Positions 45,192 through 56,400 of a stretch of 64,000 bases of DNA are shown here, in pieces. Position numbers and translations under genes: made by a program. The stretch's first letter is position 1; each line of letters starts with the position of its first letter. The stretch lies in the NCBI RefSeq assembly GCF_022376445.1, contig NW_025955121.1:1-64000 (forward strand). The letters run 5' to 3'. The DNA is from Fomitopsis serialis (Eukaryota; Basidiomycota; Agaricomycetes; Polyporales; Fomitopsidaceae). The notes beneath the pieces are model-generated. The model did no database searches. It was not told the origin of the DNA and worked only from the letters and a program-made list of their open reading frames with translations.

Positions 45192-45796
45192 TGACGCGAC
45201 CGAAAAGAACACAAAAGCCACACAAAAACCCAACCGTGAGGTCGAGCAGTGGTATGCGAGGCCTCTGAGTCTATGAGATGTACGGGGGACTGTACAGTGG
45301 TCTAGGTAAGAAGGAGGAGGACGGACAAGACTCCGAACGACGTGGGAGAGCTTCGAAGATGTCGAAGACTGTTCGAAGGCGAGGGCTAAGCCTCGAAGGT
45401 AGGAGGGAGGGTTTGACAGACGTGTCGAACGAACGGTGACAAGGAAGGCGAGCGACGGCAGGAGAAGAAGTGTAGAGCCTCTTGGGGCAACTACGAGCTG
45501 GCGAACGTACTGGCAAACTGACTGACTGACTGACTGGCTTCGAACGTACTGGCTGACTGGCGAACTTACTGACTTTCGAACGTACTGACTGGCTGATGAA
45601 CCTCACCGGTGCGAGGTGAGATTGAGAGGGTAAGGGGGTCTCTGAGATTCGAAGGGAACAAGTCCCAGAGTATATACAGGAAAATACGGTCCGAAGACCA
45701 AGAGAGCCAAGTGAAATCCAAGAAATGATGAAGGGGAGTGATAAGGAAAACAGCCAATCGGAGAGTGTCACAACGCTCGACCCGGACCTACTAACA
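45192..45796 (-). repeat. LTR-like repeat inside the BTB gene
   Basis: On the minus strand it reads TGTTAGTAGGTCC..GGTCGCGTCA, about 605 bp, with a TATA-like CTGTATATACTC about 130 bp in and a relative of its 3' third at 35852-36052. It contains tandem GAACGTACTGACTGGCTG units at 45490-45600. It has LTR size and end type, but no partner LTR was found in the window. Confidence 0.6.
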
Positions 45797-45797
45797 C

Positions 45798-46642
45798 ATG
45801 AGAGAATCCAACTCGGCCTTCCGCAGGTTCCGAATAACGGATGACCGTCCCCGAACAGCGAAGGTCATAACCGGAGCCGGTGACAGTCCTCAAAGATATG
45901 AGACAGCCGCAGGAGTTTGCCTGACTTACACAAACATGCCGCACCTCGACCCAACTTCCGAAGTGTATGCTGCCCGCTACTACTGTCTCCTAGAGGTCCT
46001 CAAGACCAAGGGACTTGTCGAGCCGCGATACAATGCCAACAGTCCCGGAGAGTGGCTGGCTTGGGCCCACGGAGTCCGTTGGATGATCGTACGTGCCTCC
46101 GAACTTTGACTGTCCTTCGAACCATCGAACCGACCTTCGAACAGCGCTTCTTGTTTGAGTCCCGTAGCCGGGCCATCCTGCTGGCGAACGATACGCTTCC
46201 TGCTCCTAGGTCGTTCCCCGAGATCGACGAGTTGATGCGTTACCTTGACGAGGTCTTTCACCGCGATGGCAACCAGGGAGATATCCTAGGTTTGCCCTAC
46301 CCTACGATCGCCTGGTCCGAGACCTTGGTGCTGCTCGAACAAGTCAACCAGGCCGAGCGTCGTCCTCTCGCGAACCCGCAGTATCAGCGCGAGTTGTTGA
46401 TCCTTTCCGACTTCCGCCAGCTGCCCGACAACCTCGAGTCCATGGGTCGAGCGATTCACAACATCGCAGTCGACCAGCGCCGCACGCACGGCACCCTCGT
46501 CGGATTGCTCGAGAGCCTGCTCGAGCGCGTCAACACTGACCGTGGCTTCGACGCCAGTCCGTCTGTTCGTAGGGGTAGGGGTGGTGGTCATGGGTGTGGA
46601 GGTCGAGGACATAGATACGAGAGTTGCCGAGGCCGTCACTAG
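45798..46642 (+). CDS. Intron-containing gene of unknown function carried in the BTB insertion
   Basis: Exon 45798-46088 (97 codons), intron 46089-46144 (56 bp, GTACGT to AACAG) and exon 46145-46642 (166 codons with stop) join in phase to give about 262 residues. Recognisable stretches are MPHLDPTSEVYAARYYCLLE, WLAWAHGVRWMI, FPEIDELMRYLDEVFHRDG and QLPDNLESMGRAIHNIAVDQ, ending in an RGRGGGHGCGGRGH tail of RNA-binding type. I do not recognise the family. It is antisense to the LTR-like repeat that starts two bases upstream, the same arrangement as the antisense gene of the Ty3 element, so it may be an element-borne accessory gene. Frame and splice sites are intact. Confidence 0.6.
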
Positions 46643-47303
46643 TTAGTTTGACCTAGCCGTGTACTTGCCCGTAGTCCTACCAATGTAGTGACTCTTCTAA
46701 ACCGTGTGACTTCGCCGCTAAGGGTTCCGAACATGGACGCTTGAGCTTCGAACATCGGGCGGTTCCCTCGAACGGACGGATAGCGCATCGACCATACGGA
46801 CTTAGTGTACTGTCATATCGACCGTAAATCGTGTTTTCGGTGGGTAGGTGAGCTAAGGGCTCATCATCATCGACCCCGTACGAGAGGCAACATGCAACCT
46901 TTGCGATCGCACTCCAATTGTGGTTGCCAGTGAGAGGGAGGGCATCAAGCTTCTCCACCGCATAGCTCCACGCTCTCGTGATGTCCCACATCGTTGCCAA
47001 TTTAAGGATCCCGACGAGCTCTGGCACGGAGGGGGTGAACAGGGTTGCCCGCTCTCCCAACTGACTGAGTCGCCCAAAGTTCAGCAGCATAATGAGAAGA
47101 TCGCACTGCACGACTCACAGTACTGGACCGATCATCCACTCAAGAAGGGCTTCAAATGCAAACATGTCGACATGCGAGAGATACAGTGGGCTCGTCTCCG
47201 AGGTCCCTTCAGACCAGTTATCACCAGGAGGTATGTGATACATGTCATTGAAGACAGACGAAAGATTGGCGAACAGGCCGCGATAAAGCCGGTACAGGGT
47301 CGT

Positions 47304-47977
47304 ACCAACCTACAATGGGTTATCAATGAATGCAGGACAGTATATGTAAGTATGCTCACACCAATCACCGTGTTTCCATCTTGTAACCAGTATTGCGACG
47401 ATCATGTCATCGCCCGAACTGCACCACTGATGAGCCTGGCTCCCTAAGTCGCTCAATCGTAACCATCAACTCAACCCAGTCAGCAACAGCAGCACTCACA
47501 TCGGGATTGGCAGGTATCATAGCATTAGACCCTGTGCCATGACCTGCTAGTGACGATCCTCCCAACCCCTCGCCGACCTGCTGAGTCGCTCCAGCCTGAC
47601 GCCCACCATAGGGGATCAGCACTCCAGAACCCCATTGGGCATGCTCAAATGGTGTCTGCGAAGTCATGCAGAGTGCAGCAGCAGTGAGGACAGCAGACGA
47701 GAGCAGCAGGTGAGGGCAAAGAAGTGAGAGCAAGTAAGCGAGCCTCGCTGCGCGGAGCGAAGGCAGCAGCCGGGATTCCTGCCACACCACACGAGCCACA
47801 CCCAGCCATTGACTCTGGCTACTGCAGCAGGGCTGATACTGCAGTAAACGACATAACCTACATACATAGTATACCTACCTAAGCTCACTACATCTATCGG
47901 CTTCGCACTCCCTGCCTACCCGTGCACCACTTGCACACCCTCTTCAAACTCGTACTCCCCGCCACTCGTACTCCCCC
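47304..47977. other. Spacer between the BTB gene and the CYP51 fragment
   Basis: The first exon of the BTB gene may lie here on the minus strand, but I cannot place its start. A frame at 47407-47799 (-) lacks recognisable content. Confidence 0.35.
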
Positions 47978-48360
47978 TTACTCGCATTCTCTCACCTCCT
48001 TACCTGCACCCCACTCGAAGGGAAGGCATGGGCTGTCCGTGCCCTTGCTGACCAGCCCGAAGCCAAAATCGACCCTCGAGCTCTCATTGTACTCCTGCAC
48101 CGCAAAGCCAGCCGCGCTGAACCACCGGCTGGGATCCCGCACGTTCGCGTCCTTCCAGATGAGCGCGTCGAGCTGGCTGAGTGCAGGTGACGCGAGGGCG
48201 GTGTGGCTCTTGGGAACAACGTACACGTTGTCCTCCAGCAGTGCGGCGAGCGAAGGAGGCGCGGGCAGGCCGCTCCGCACGTAACGCCTGATGCTGCGGA
48301 TGGGCGAGTGCATGCGGAGCGGTTCCTGGAGGGTGGCATTGAGAATAGGCAGCGACCTCA
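47978..48360 (-). pseudogene. CYP51 (lanosterol 14-alpha-demethylase) internal fragment
   Basis: The frame reads YEDMRSLPILNATLQEPLRMH (the E-x-x-R motif), SPIRSIRRYVRSGLPAPPS, YVVPKSHTALASPALSQLDA, IWKDANVRDPSRW and KVDFGFGLVSKGT-type text (here RVDFGFGLVSKGTDSP). This is the K-helix to pre-heme part of CYP51, the ergosterol-pathway P450. It stops at LPFEWGAG, just before the heme-binding cysteine, and nothing of the N-terminal half is present. A functional CYP51 needs about 350 more residues, so this is a dead fragment. Confidence 0.78.
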
Positions 48361-48399
48361 TGTCCTCGTATGCCATCTCGCGGAAGCGGTTATTGTACG

Positions 48400-48829
48400 A
48401 CGACTGACCGGGTTCAGTGTCAATGACTTCCAGTCTGAATTGCACCTCCACGATGCGTGAATTGTCGTCGAGTAGCCGCCAAGTCACATCGCGGAAGGCA
48501 TGCCAGCTAGCCGGAGCAAGCAACCGCGATATCCATGTTCCTATGAGGTCCTCCTGGTCCGTTCTGAAGCGAACGATGATCAGCACATTATCATTCCACC
48601 TATGAAGTTATGCACACACGTACCCGATAACGTCCCACCACTCGACCACTCGAGGCAGACTCGCAATAGCGAGCAGTACCTGGGCATACCAGTGGTGTCC
48701 GCGCCAATCTGGGTGCTCGTCCCGCGCCTTACCGATGTTCTCTTGGTATTCCCGTGGGAGGGGAGACTGGGAGGGAGACGTGGAATGCGAACTTGCACTG
48801 GAGCGAGGCGTGCGGACGGGAATATGCAT
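48400..48829 (-). pseudogene. Fragment of an unrecognised conserved-looking protein fused to the CYP51 piece
   Basis: Reading down from 48829 gives LPREYQENIGKARDEHPDW, HWYAQVLLAIASLPRVVEWW, then after an intron-like break FRTDQEDLIGTWISRLLAP and WRLLDDNSRIVEVQFRLEV. The text has real-protein character (Trp, helices, balanced charge) but I cannot name the family. It runs directly into the CYP51 fragment in the same frame, without a start or stop between them, so two unrelated gene pieces are joined. Confidence 0.45.
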
Positions 48830-49368
48830 CGTGCAGGATAATCGTCGGTTCGCTAGGGTTTGCGCACTCCAATCCCGCGCACTCTCGCTTGCGCGGACTG
48901 ACCACCTCGGGTGGAGGCGTCGGACTGGTGATGGAACCCAGCGCAGGACTGGAGGCGCCAGTACTTGGACGCGACATCGGTCACGGACCGACCCCGGGGA
49001 AGAGTCGAATGGCGCCGCAGAGAGGCGGGGTTGTGGAAGACGCGGACGCTGTGAGAAGCCCGGGCAACGGTGGCCCGAAGATCAGTGAGTGCTGCGTCGC
49101 AGGATCTTTATCGAGACACGCACGTTGTCGGCTGTGATGATCGCCTTCTGGTATGCCTGCTGGGGCCGGCACTAGGAGCGGAGGCGGCGAGGCGGAGAAG
49201 TCCTCCGAAGACATACCTGTGGTGGACGAGCCTTCGTGCTCGTTTCCTTTGCTTGACCTGTGCCCTTCCCTCTCCTCTCCTCTCCTCTCTCCTCCTTCGC
49301 CTCCCTTTGCGCTCCCGGCTCCGCGTTCTCGTGGTTCTGTGGATTGGCACTGGACTTCACGCGCCTCG
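48830..49368. other. GC-rich spacer with CTCCT microsatellite
   Basis: A plus-strand frame beginning MEPSAGLEAPVLGRD at 48934 ends at about 49137 without domains. A (CTCCT)n run lies at 49270-49300. No gene is supported. Confidence 0.4.
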
Positions 49369-49839
49369 TGCGAGCTTGGGGACCAGGCGAGGAAGGAGGA
49401 GCGGTCTTGTCCACGCGCAGGGTCGCCGCATGCCCCTAGTGCAGTCGGGCGGTCGGTGTGGCTGCCCAAATCGCGGTCAGACGAGGTCAGGACGAGGTGG
49501 TGGCGGTCGAGAGCAGCGCTCGGAGCGCACACCGCCGACGCGGGCTCGTGACGCACAACGCTCATCACGCGTCGTCGGTCGCGTTGAGCGTGTCGCGCGA
49601 GAACAATATATTGTTGTGAGCGAGTATCATAAGTACGATGGTGGGCACCAAAGACTTGTTAGATATGGTGGCAATGCGAAAGTTTTAGATATACGAGCCA
49701 CGAAAGTTTTAGATATCGCGAGTCACGAAAGTTTTAGATATAGAGGGTTACAAAGATTAGATATAGGTTACAAAGATTAGATCTAGAGTGTTACAAAGAT
49801 TAGATCTGGGATAATAAAGCGTCAAACGGTACACCATAG
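49369..49839 (-). repeat. Arm B of the inverted duplication (right copy)
   Basis: It is the reverse complement of 40787-41293 with scattered differences and fewer tandem ATATCTAAAACTTTCG units. Its outer end GGTACACCATAG adjoins arm A without the 1.09-kb element. Confidence 0.9.
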
Positions 49840-51620
49840 AACCCATGTGACCCATGGACTACTGCAGTGCTAATCCAGCAGTAGAGAATGGTAACTGCTA
49901 GTCATGTAGTCTGTGCTGTGTATCTCCCACAGTTTAACAGCCTATATGGTAATCCTGAAGCTTGCACCAGAGTTCTTTGCAATGACAGTATGGTAAAGTT
50001 CCCTTTCAGCAACCAGAAGACAAAGTTTGACATTTATCATTAAGTTATGCTCCAATGAAAGATACACAGACTGCTGAAGTTGTCACAATGATGACAACAA
50101 GTGCATTACAGTGTGGGTGCCATCATGCTGACCTCATCTTTCTAACTCACAATGATAGCTACTCCAGTGCCATGTATCTATGAGCTGAAATACAAAATAT
50201 GACCAGACTGAATCTTACCATGTAATTGTTCATGTTGGACAGCCAGTGATACTGTTTACTTTGATCTTTTGCTAGGCATCTGTGACATGGCCACTCCTGA
50301 TAGCATAAGAAGAATCAATACGGATACTGTGTCAAGGGCCTTTTGAGATGAACACTAGACCTGCAGTTTCAGTTTTACATTTTGCATAGATGCATTGTTA
50401 GTTAATTTACTAAATCCAGGATTTCAGCAATGTAGTAGGGCTATGATCATGCTGTTTATAAGAAATCATGGTCCCAGTTGTGTCACTTACTAACTAGCAA
50501 TGCATTAAGCTCTCAATGAAAATGTCCACATCATGGGCTGGTCATGTTCATCCCCTGGCCCTATTTATCATATGTTGGTGAGAAACCTGTGACATAAGGC
50601 AGTATTCAGTGATGATGATTAGTAAATCAACCTAATATGCTCCTCTTCTCTGAGGCTAGTCTATGTGGCAGACTATTCATATTCATTGCACAATGCCACA
50701 TCTAGCCTGTGTTTCAGTTAAATGGTTGTCTACCCTGAGTTTCTGCTCAATGTTGACCCACAGTAATCCTGCTACATTGGGGTGACCCATTGGGATGTGG
50801 TGAATTCAAAAAGGCTCTGCCCATGGCATCAATATCCCTTCTGTGTTGTGATGTGCATTTGTATATACAGCCTTGCTATCCCCCAAATCTTGTGGTCTCC
50901 CCACCTAAGTAGTGATATGTACCGGAAATAAAGGTACAGTCACTGTTTATCAGGTTCTTTGATCCTTTGTCACATTTTGGATGATTTTGTCATGTTACCT
51001 TGCTTTGACCCATTTAATTGACCTGTTACCTTGCTTTGACCCATTTAACCTATCCTCTCCATTGTTCTTGCATATATAAGTTGCTTGCATAACAGCCTAC
51101 TGCCCTCATGTAGATGCCTCCCATCTGATTGATGTATGTCCTGGATTGCAAAACTGAAAACTCCAACTTCAATGCTGTGATTGACCATGCAGTCAGTGGG
51201 GTTGTTCTCAAAGTGGTAGCAGTAGATATGCACCATCCTGCTTTGCTGCCCTGTCATTGGATTGCAGGTTGTCCAGGACACTGTTCAAAGAGAACAGCCC
51301 CTAGTCACATCCATCTCCCTGGCTGCTCTGTGGGGTCATTCCTCCAATTGGCAGACCAGTTGTGAGTCTGGTTTGAGCTCACTTGGCCAGTATGATACTG
51401 ATAAATAAACACACCCCATATCTTGCCAATCATGTTACCCATCATGCAAAATGATGAGTACCATGAACTGCACATAGATCTACCCATGATGGTACCCATA
51501 CCCAAGGGTACCCATGATACCCATGCAAAACCCATACCCATGCCATGGGTATGCAACCCATGTGGGTATGGGTATGGGTATGCCCTCAGACACCCATGGG
51601 TACACCCACACTATGCACTA
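49840..51620 (-). repeat. Arm A of the inverted duplication (right copy)
   Basis: It is the reverse complement of 37921-39701, equal in length and almost identical. Confidence 0.93.
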
Positions 51621-51686
51621 AACATTTCTCATGTATATAAACCAATGGGATTGTACTGCCAGACATGGCCCTCTCCCCAGCAAGTG

Positions 51687-52179
51687 GTAAAAGTGTAGGA
51701 GGGGTATTGGAATTTGGTGGTCACAATGTGACCAGAGGGGGAATGGAGATGAGTGAGGTTGTTAGCAAGGCGAGGAGCTCCTGCTAGGGTTGTTAGCAGG
51801 ACAAGGAGCCGTGCTATGGGTTGTGGAAGCACTATAAAGTCCTAGACAGTCAGGAGGAACTGAGTCGAGGGGGAGTCCTAGCCTAGTGAGGAGCGAGTCG
51901 AGAAGTCCTAGGCGAGGTGAGGAGCACAAGCCGAGGGGAGTTCCTAGGCAAGCAACGAGCGAGCCAAGGATGTAGTGAACCTACTCGGACAGCATGGTGT
52001 AGTGTACTTGGACGAGATGGTGGTTCAGTGGTAAGATGAGATTACTTCCAAATATGGAAGTGAGATAGCTAGGTACATGAAGATAAGATATGATCTACAC
52101 TATCAGTCCATAATCTAATCTAGAAGGCAGGCAAGGTATTGCCTACCCGTAACAAAGGGTGCATCTCTAGGGTATCACA
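51687..52179 (+). repeat. Probable solo LTR
   Basis: It begins TGGTAAAAGTG and ends GGGTATCACA, about 493 bp, with CTATAAAGTCC at about 51830 in promoter position followed by GAG-rich repeats. It directly follows the 38-bp sequence shared with 21023-21060. No internal region or second LTR is seen, and no target duplication is clear, so the call is tentative. Confidence 0.5.
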
Positions 52180-53402
52180 GTATATATACTGCAGATCAAA
52201 ATACAAAGTGACACAGGGTGATGCATGATGCCTGAGCAACCATCAGGCAGCATGACATGGGTGTTGTAACAATGGCCTCTTGGGTGGTGGGGCTGCTCAA
52301 ACAGCACCACAGGTGGTAAAACTTTGGTTCATCACATATGGCAGGCTGAATGATGACCAGTGACAGTGTAGCATGTTTGGAGGTCCTGTGACACATGACC
52401 ACCACTACCTGTGCAGTCCTTATGTTTTGTGTGATAGACCATCCCATAGCCAATGGCATAGAGCTTTGTGTTAAATTAAGTGCCATTATGGTTTCATATA
52501 GCTAGCCTTCTATCAAACTTAGCATTTAGGAGGACATATATTTCAGATGCATATTAGATTAGCCTGTGAGTGGTACTCTTAGGCAATATTAGGCACTGTG
52601 ATAGGTTGTAAGCTGTTGTGTTCAAACCACCAAATCATCAGACAATGTGATTGGTATGTGATACCCTCCAGGAAAACACATTTTATGTGTGTTATTCTTT
52701 GACAAAACATCATGGGCCTTGTTCATGGTATTTGATTAATCTGGTAACATTTGGCACAGTGGCTAAGGCTTAGTTCCATGACACAGTGACACAACAATCA
52801 TGGTGTATATTGCTTATGCTCACTTGCACATACATACCATGTCAATATGTCACAAACTACAACAAGAGTGAAGATCAGGCTCTACATTTTTTTAATACAC
52901 ATACCTCAATTATGAGTGAGATGGGCCATGATGTGACCTGGGCATCAGTGTTCAAATAGTGTGTGTTGTCACCACTGCCAGGGCTAATAATCCTGCAATG
53001 CACATCAGCCAAAAAGTGTGCAGGATTGCAGCTACTGTTCGAAGTACCTGTGCAGCTGGCCTGATGAACCTTGTGCTGTCTTGACACGAGGGAGGCCAAA
53101 TATGGCTTGCAACATGTGAAAAGCAGCCTATGCACAGTTGTGAGGACATTGACATGATAAATAACAAATAACAAACCTCAATGAAAAGATGAGGATGCAT
53201 GAGGCTTTCAAGTGTGATTAGTGTGTACAAGCATTGATAGTGCATAACACATACCCATACTTGGGAGAGGTAGCATCCAGCCACTGTTACAGAAACTCGT
53301 GAGACGGTGCAATGGAACATACAAGAAAACGAGCATACCTGTGAGCCATCTGTTTCGGTAGCAAAATCAGACTGAGACATGGAGCATGGATGTCCGACAT
53401 AC
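52180..53402. repeat. AT-rich, CpG-poor repeat block
   Basis: Composition equals that of the 7.5-21 kb island. No gene is seen. Its right edge at about 53390-53400 coincides with loss of coding similarity in the oxygenase gene, which enters from the right. Confidence 0.65.
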
Positions 53403-56400
53403 CTAATGCCTCAGCAACCGCTTTGTCGAAGGCAGCATCGGGCCGTCGCGAGCGTGCCAAATGTTCAGAAAACCGCGTACAGCGTTCGTCGCAGAGATAA
53501 TAGTCGATCACTTGGCAGATAGCCCGGGCGAACGGCATAGCGGTCGGTACAAGCTCCGCGAATACTCCAGCAGCCAAGGCATCGCGTGAGCTACCTTGTG
53601 AAGCGGCCAATAGTGTCTGAATGAACGGTCGCTCGTGTTCGTTCTTGCCGATCGTCAACTGCAGAGCACTGTCGGCGAGGCCATTGAGCTGGAAGATGTG
53701 CCGATGATTCAACTGAGCTATAAACACATCCTCAATTGATGCACTCACCGAGTGCCCATTCGCGTCTGTTAGAAGCTCCTTCACGTGCTTGACAACCAGG
53801 CTTGTTGCACGCACCGCATCTTCATTCTCTTCGAACTCCCGCGATGCAGACGTCTCGTGGTAGACATAACTGGCCACATATGAGCGTCGACAACACAATC
53901 AAATCAACCTCACCTGGCGACACTGCGGAACATATCAACCACCTCTTGAGGGCGGTATATGCCACTCGGATTTTCTTCCGTCTTCAACGGCAGCCCAATC
54001 TGATCCGCCAGTCAGCGCGCTCAATCGTCGAGAGACAAGTCGCTTTACAATCTCATCGGCAATCCAAACCACCGGAAGGACGTTGATCACGTCCCTGACG
54101 ACGTTCAGATATTTCGTCTTCGCCCCAACGTGCTCGATCGAGTGAGCCGCGATCAACTTCTCCGTAATTGTCCGTATGACCAGCGCATGCTTGGTGACCG
54201 CAGTGGTGTTCAACAATACCCGCTCAACCTGCATCAAGACAAATCAAGACCGAGTCGACACAAGCAAAGCAGAACCACAACTTACCGACGACACATCAGG
54301 CAAAACACTGCCCAAGAGGCTCTGCAACCGGCTCTCCATCTTCGCAGACCCATTCAGCCCGTTCCCGTTTCCACTCCCATTCCCCACCAGCCCCGCAGAC
54401 CCCGGGCCGTGCAGTCCCCTAGCACGAGCAGGCCCAGCCGGCCTCGTCCACTTGTACTTCCCCACCGGCGAGTCCGGCAGGTCGCTCACGAACGCCTTCA
54501 TCTTCTGCGGCACGATGAACGGGAAGAGCGCGTACGCCGACGCCGCCGGGTACCAATCCGGCAGCGTGCGGAACAGCATCTTGCCGATGATCCCGCCGAT
54601 CGAGCCGTCCCGCTTTTCGTACATGCAGTCCTGGTACCCCCACGCCGTGAGGTTGAACGCTACATGGACACAAGCACACGCGCGTCAGTACCCGTCGACG
54701 GGACCAGACAGACGCGATTGCGGGACAACTCACGCGTAAAGTCCACGGTCAAGAACCGATCCCCGCGTGTCAAACACACCGCGTCCGCGAGAATCGCCCT
54801 CGAGATCGTGTATCCCGGGCAGAGCCCCGAGCCGGGCATCGGCACCTTCGCTTCCTCCGCCTGCAAGCCCACCTGCACCCACACCCGTCAGCACGCGCCC
54901 ACAAGCTACAGCCGCAGTAGATTGCGCACGCACATGCAGCTCGAGATTATCGATGTGGTGGTACAAACTCTCAGCGGCCATCTAACGCACGCATGACGAA
55001 GCGGCATTAGCGGCTCAGCGGATCTCGATAGCGACGGTCACTCGGGACTCTGACTCACGTAGATCTTCGGGTCCGGGTTCCATTCCTTGAAGGACTCGTA
55101 CGCTGTCCGTCCTCACCATTAGCGTCGAGCGTCGCGCATATACGATGAGTTCACTACGCGCAGCCCATGAACGACCTGAACTCGTTCAACTAGCCCAGAA
55201 TCCCGTCAGTCATCGCACCGTGGCGAACAGACGAGTCTCACCGACATGTGCCCCAGCTCCGAGATTGCATGATCCCCAGGATCTCGATAACCCTTAGCAC
55301 GTCCGGAATCCCGCGCGCCTTGAACGCGCTCGCCGGGGACTCCGTCGCGTCGAGCAGGATCTTCGCGAGGTCCGCTGCGATCCAATCGATTGTCATTCCC
55401 CTCCGAGCATCAAACGGAGAAACAAGGCTGCTCACCATCGGCAAACCGACCGTCAGGGCCACGCTTGAGGCTACGGAACGGTCAGCGGCGCACACCGTAC
55501 CCGCAAGGCCGGAACCTACTCATCGAACGACCACTGCTTCACGTCCTTCGGGGCGCCCATCATCAGCTTCATCGCCGCCGTCTTGAACTCGTCCACCGTG
55601 ACCTGCGCCCCCGCCGCCATGTTCAGTCAACCGTCGCAAGAACCACGAACAGTGCACGCACCTCGCGCCCGACTTCCCCTCGAACATCTTCTCGAACAGC
55701 GCCTCGATCCACGCCGAGTCTGCACCGAGCTCGTCGCGTGCCACCTATACATCAGGTTGAACTCCACCGCGACGGCGTTCCCCTCGCCCTGCGGCGCAAA
55801 CTCGTGGTTCGCCTCCCGCATCGTCTACTCCGCCGTCAGCCCTCCTCCACTCCCAACTAAGACGGAACGCACCTCGAGGGGTCCAGCCGCCACCCCAGCC
55901 GTCCCGGTCAGGCCCAGATCGCGCCGACATAGTCGCCAAGGATGACCTGCATGAAGAACGCGGTGTTCACGAGGCGCGCGCGCTGGAAGAGCTCGTCGTC
56001 TTGTGTTGCGCGCGCCGCCGCGTCCAGCTTGGCTGGATCCACGAACGTCCCGCGCTCGTTGACCGCAAAGATCTGCGAGGCTACGAACTAGCGAGCACGC
56101 GTAGCAGGGAGGGGGAGGAAAGGCATCAGAGTGCGTAAGCGGGAGAAAGAGAGGAGCGTACGTTATGGTTCCGGCAGAAGAGCACGAGCAGCGCGCACGT
56201 CGAGGGCGGCATGAACATGAGCCGCCTATCCGCGAAGACGTCCTCCCACAAGCGGCCGTCCCGTCCTTGCCTGTCCACCCAACAACGTCAGCAAACGTGC
56301 TCCCTCGAACAAGCGCGGACACCTACGTCTGACGCCGTCGACCTCCGCCTGCGAGCTCCCGTACAGCGGGCTGAGGTCGAGGTAGCTGCTCGCAGCGTTG

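Larger units (their letters stand above)
44748..47303 (-). pseudogene. BTB/POZ domain gene split by an LTR element
   Basis: The 5' part runs 47303-46850 with one GT-AG intron (about 47119-47060). It contains TTLYRLYRGLFANLSSVFND, SPLYLSHVDMFAFEALLEWM and ELVGILKLATMWDITRAWSY..ACCLSYGV, the order seen in the many agaricomycete BTB proteins (BTB fold, then a helical region). The 3' part resumes at 45191 with NEWLVPGLRAVLLLG, KHLAWDPPTYVQGI and, after an in-frame TGA near 44890, LCFSCHRQVVQAMKYNPK. The family normally reads YGV followed closely by EWL, so about 1.65 kb (45192-46848) has been inserted at that point. Such proteins are thought to be protein-protein adaptors; the family is greatly expanded in mushrooms. 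This copy is inactivated. Confidence 0.72.

Noticed and set aside
49270..49300. CTCCT run as a promoter pyrimidine tract
   Set aside because: No gene start lies downstream; it is a simple microsatellite.
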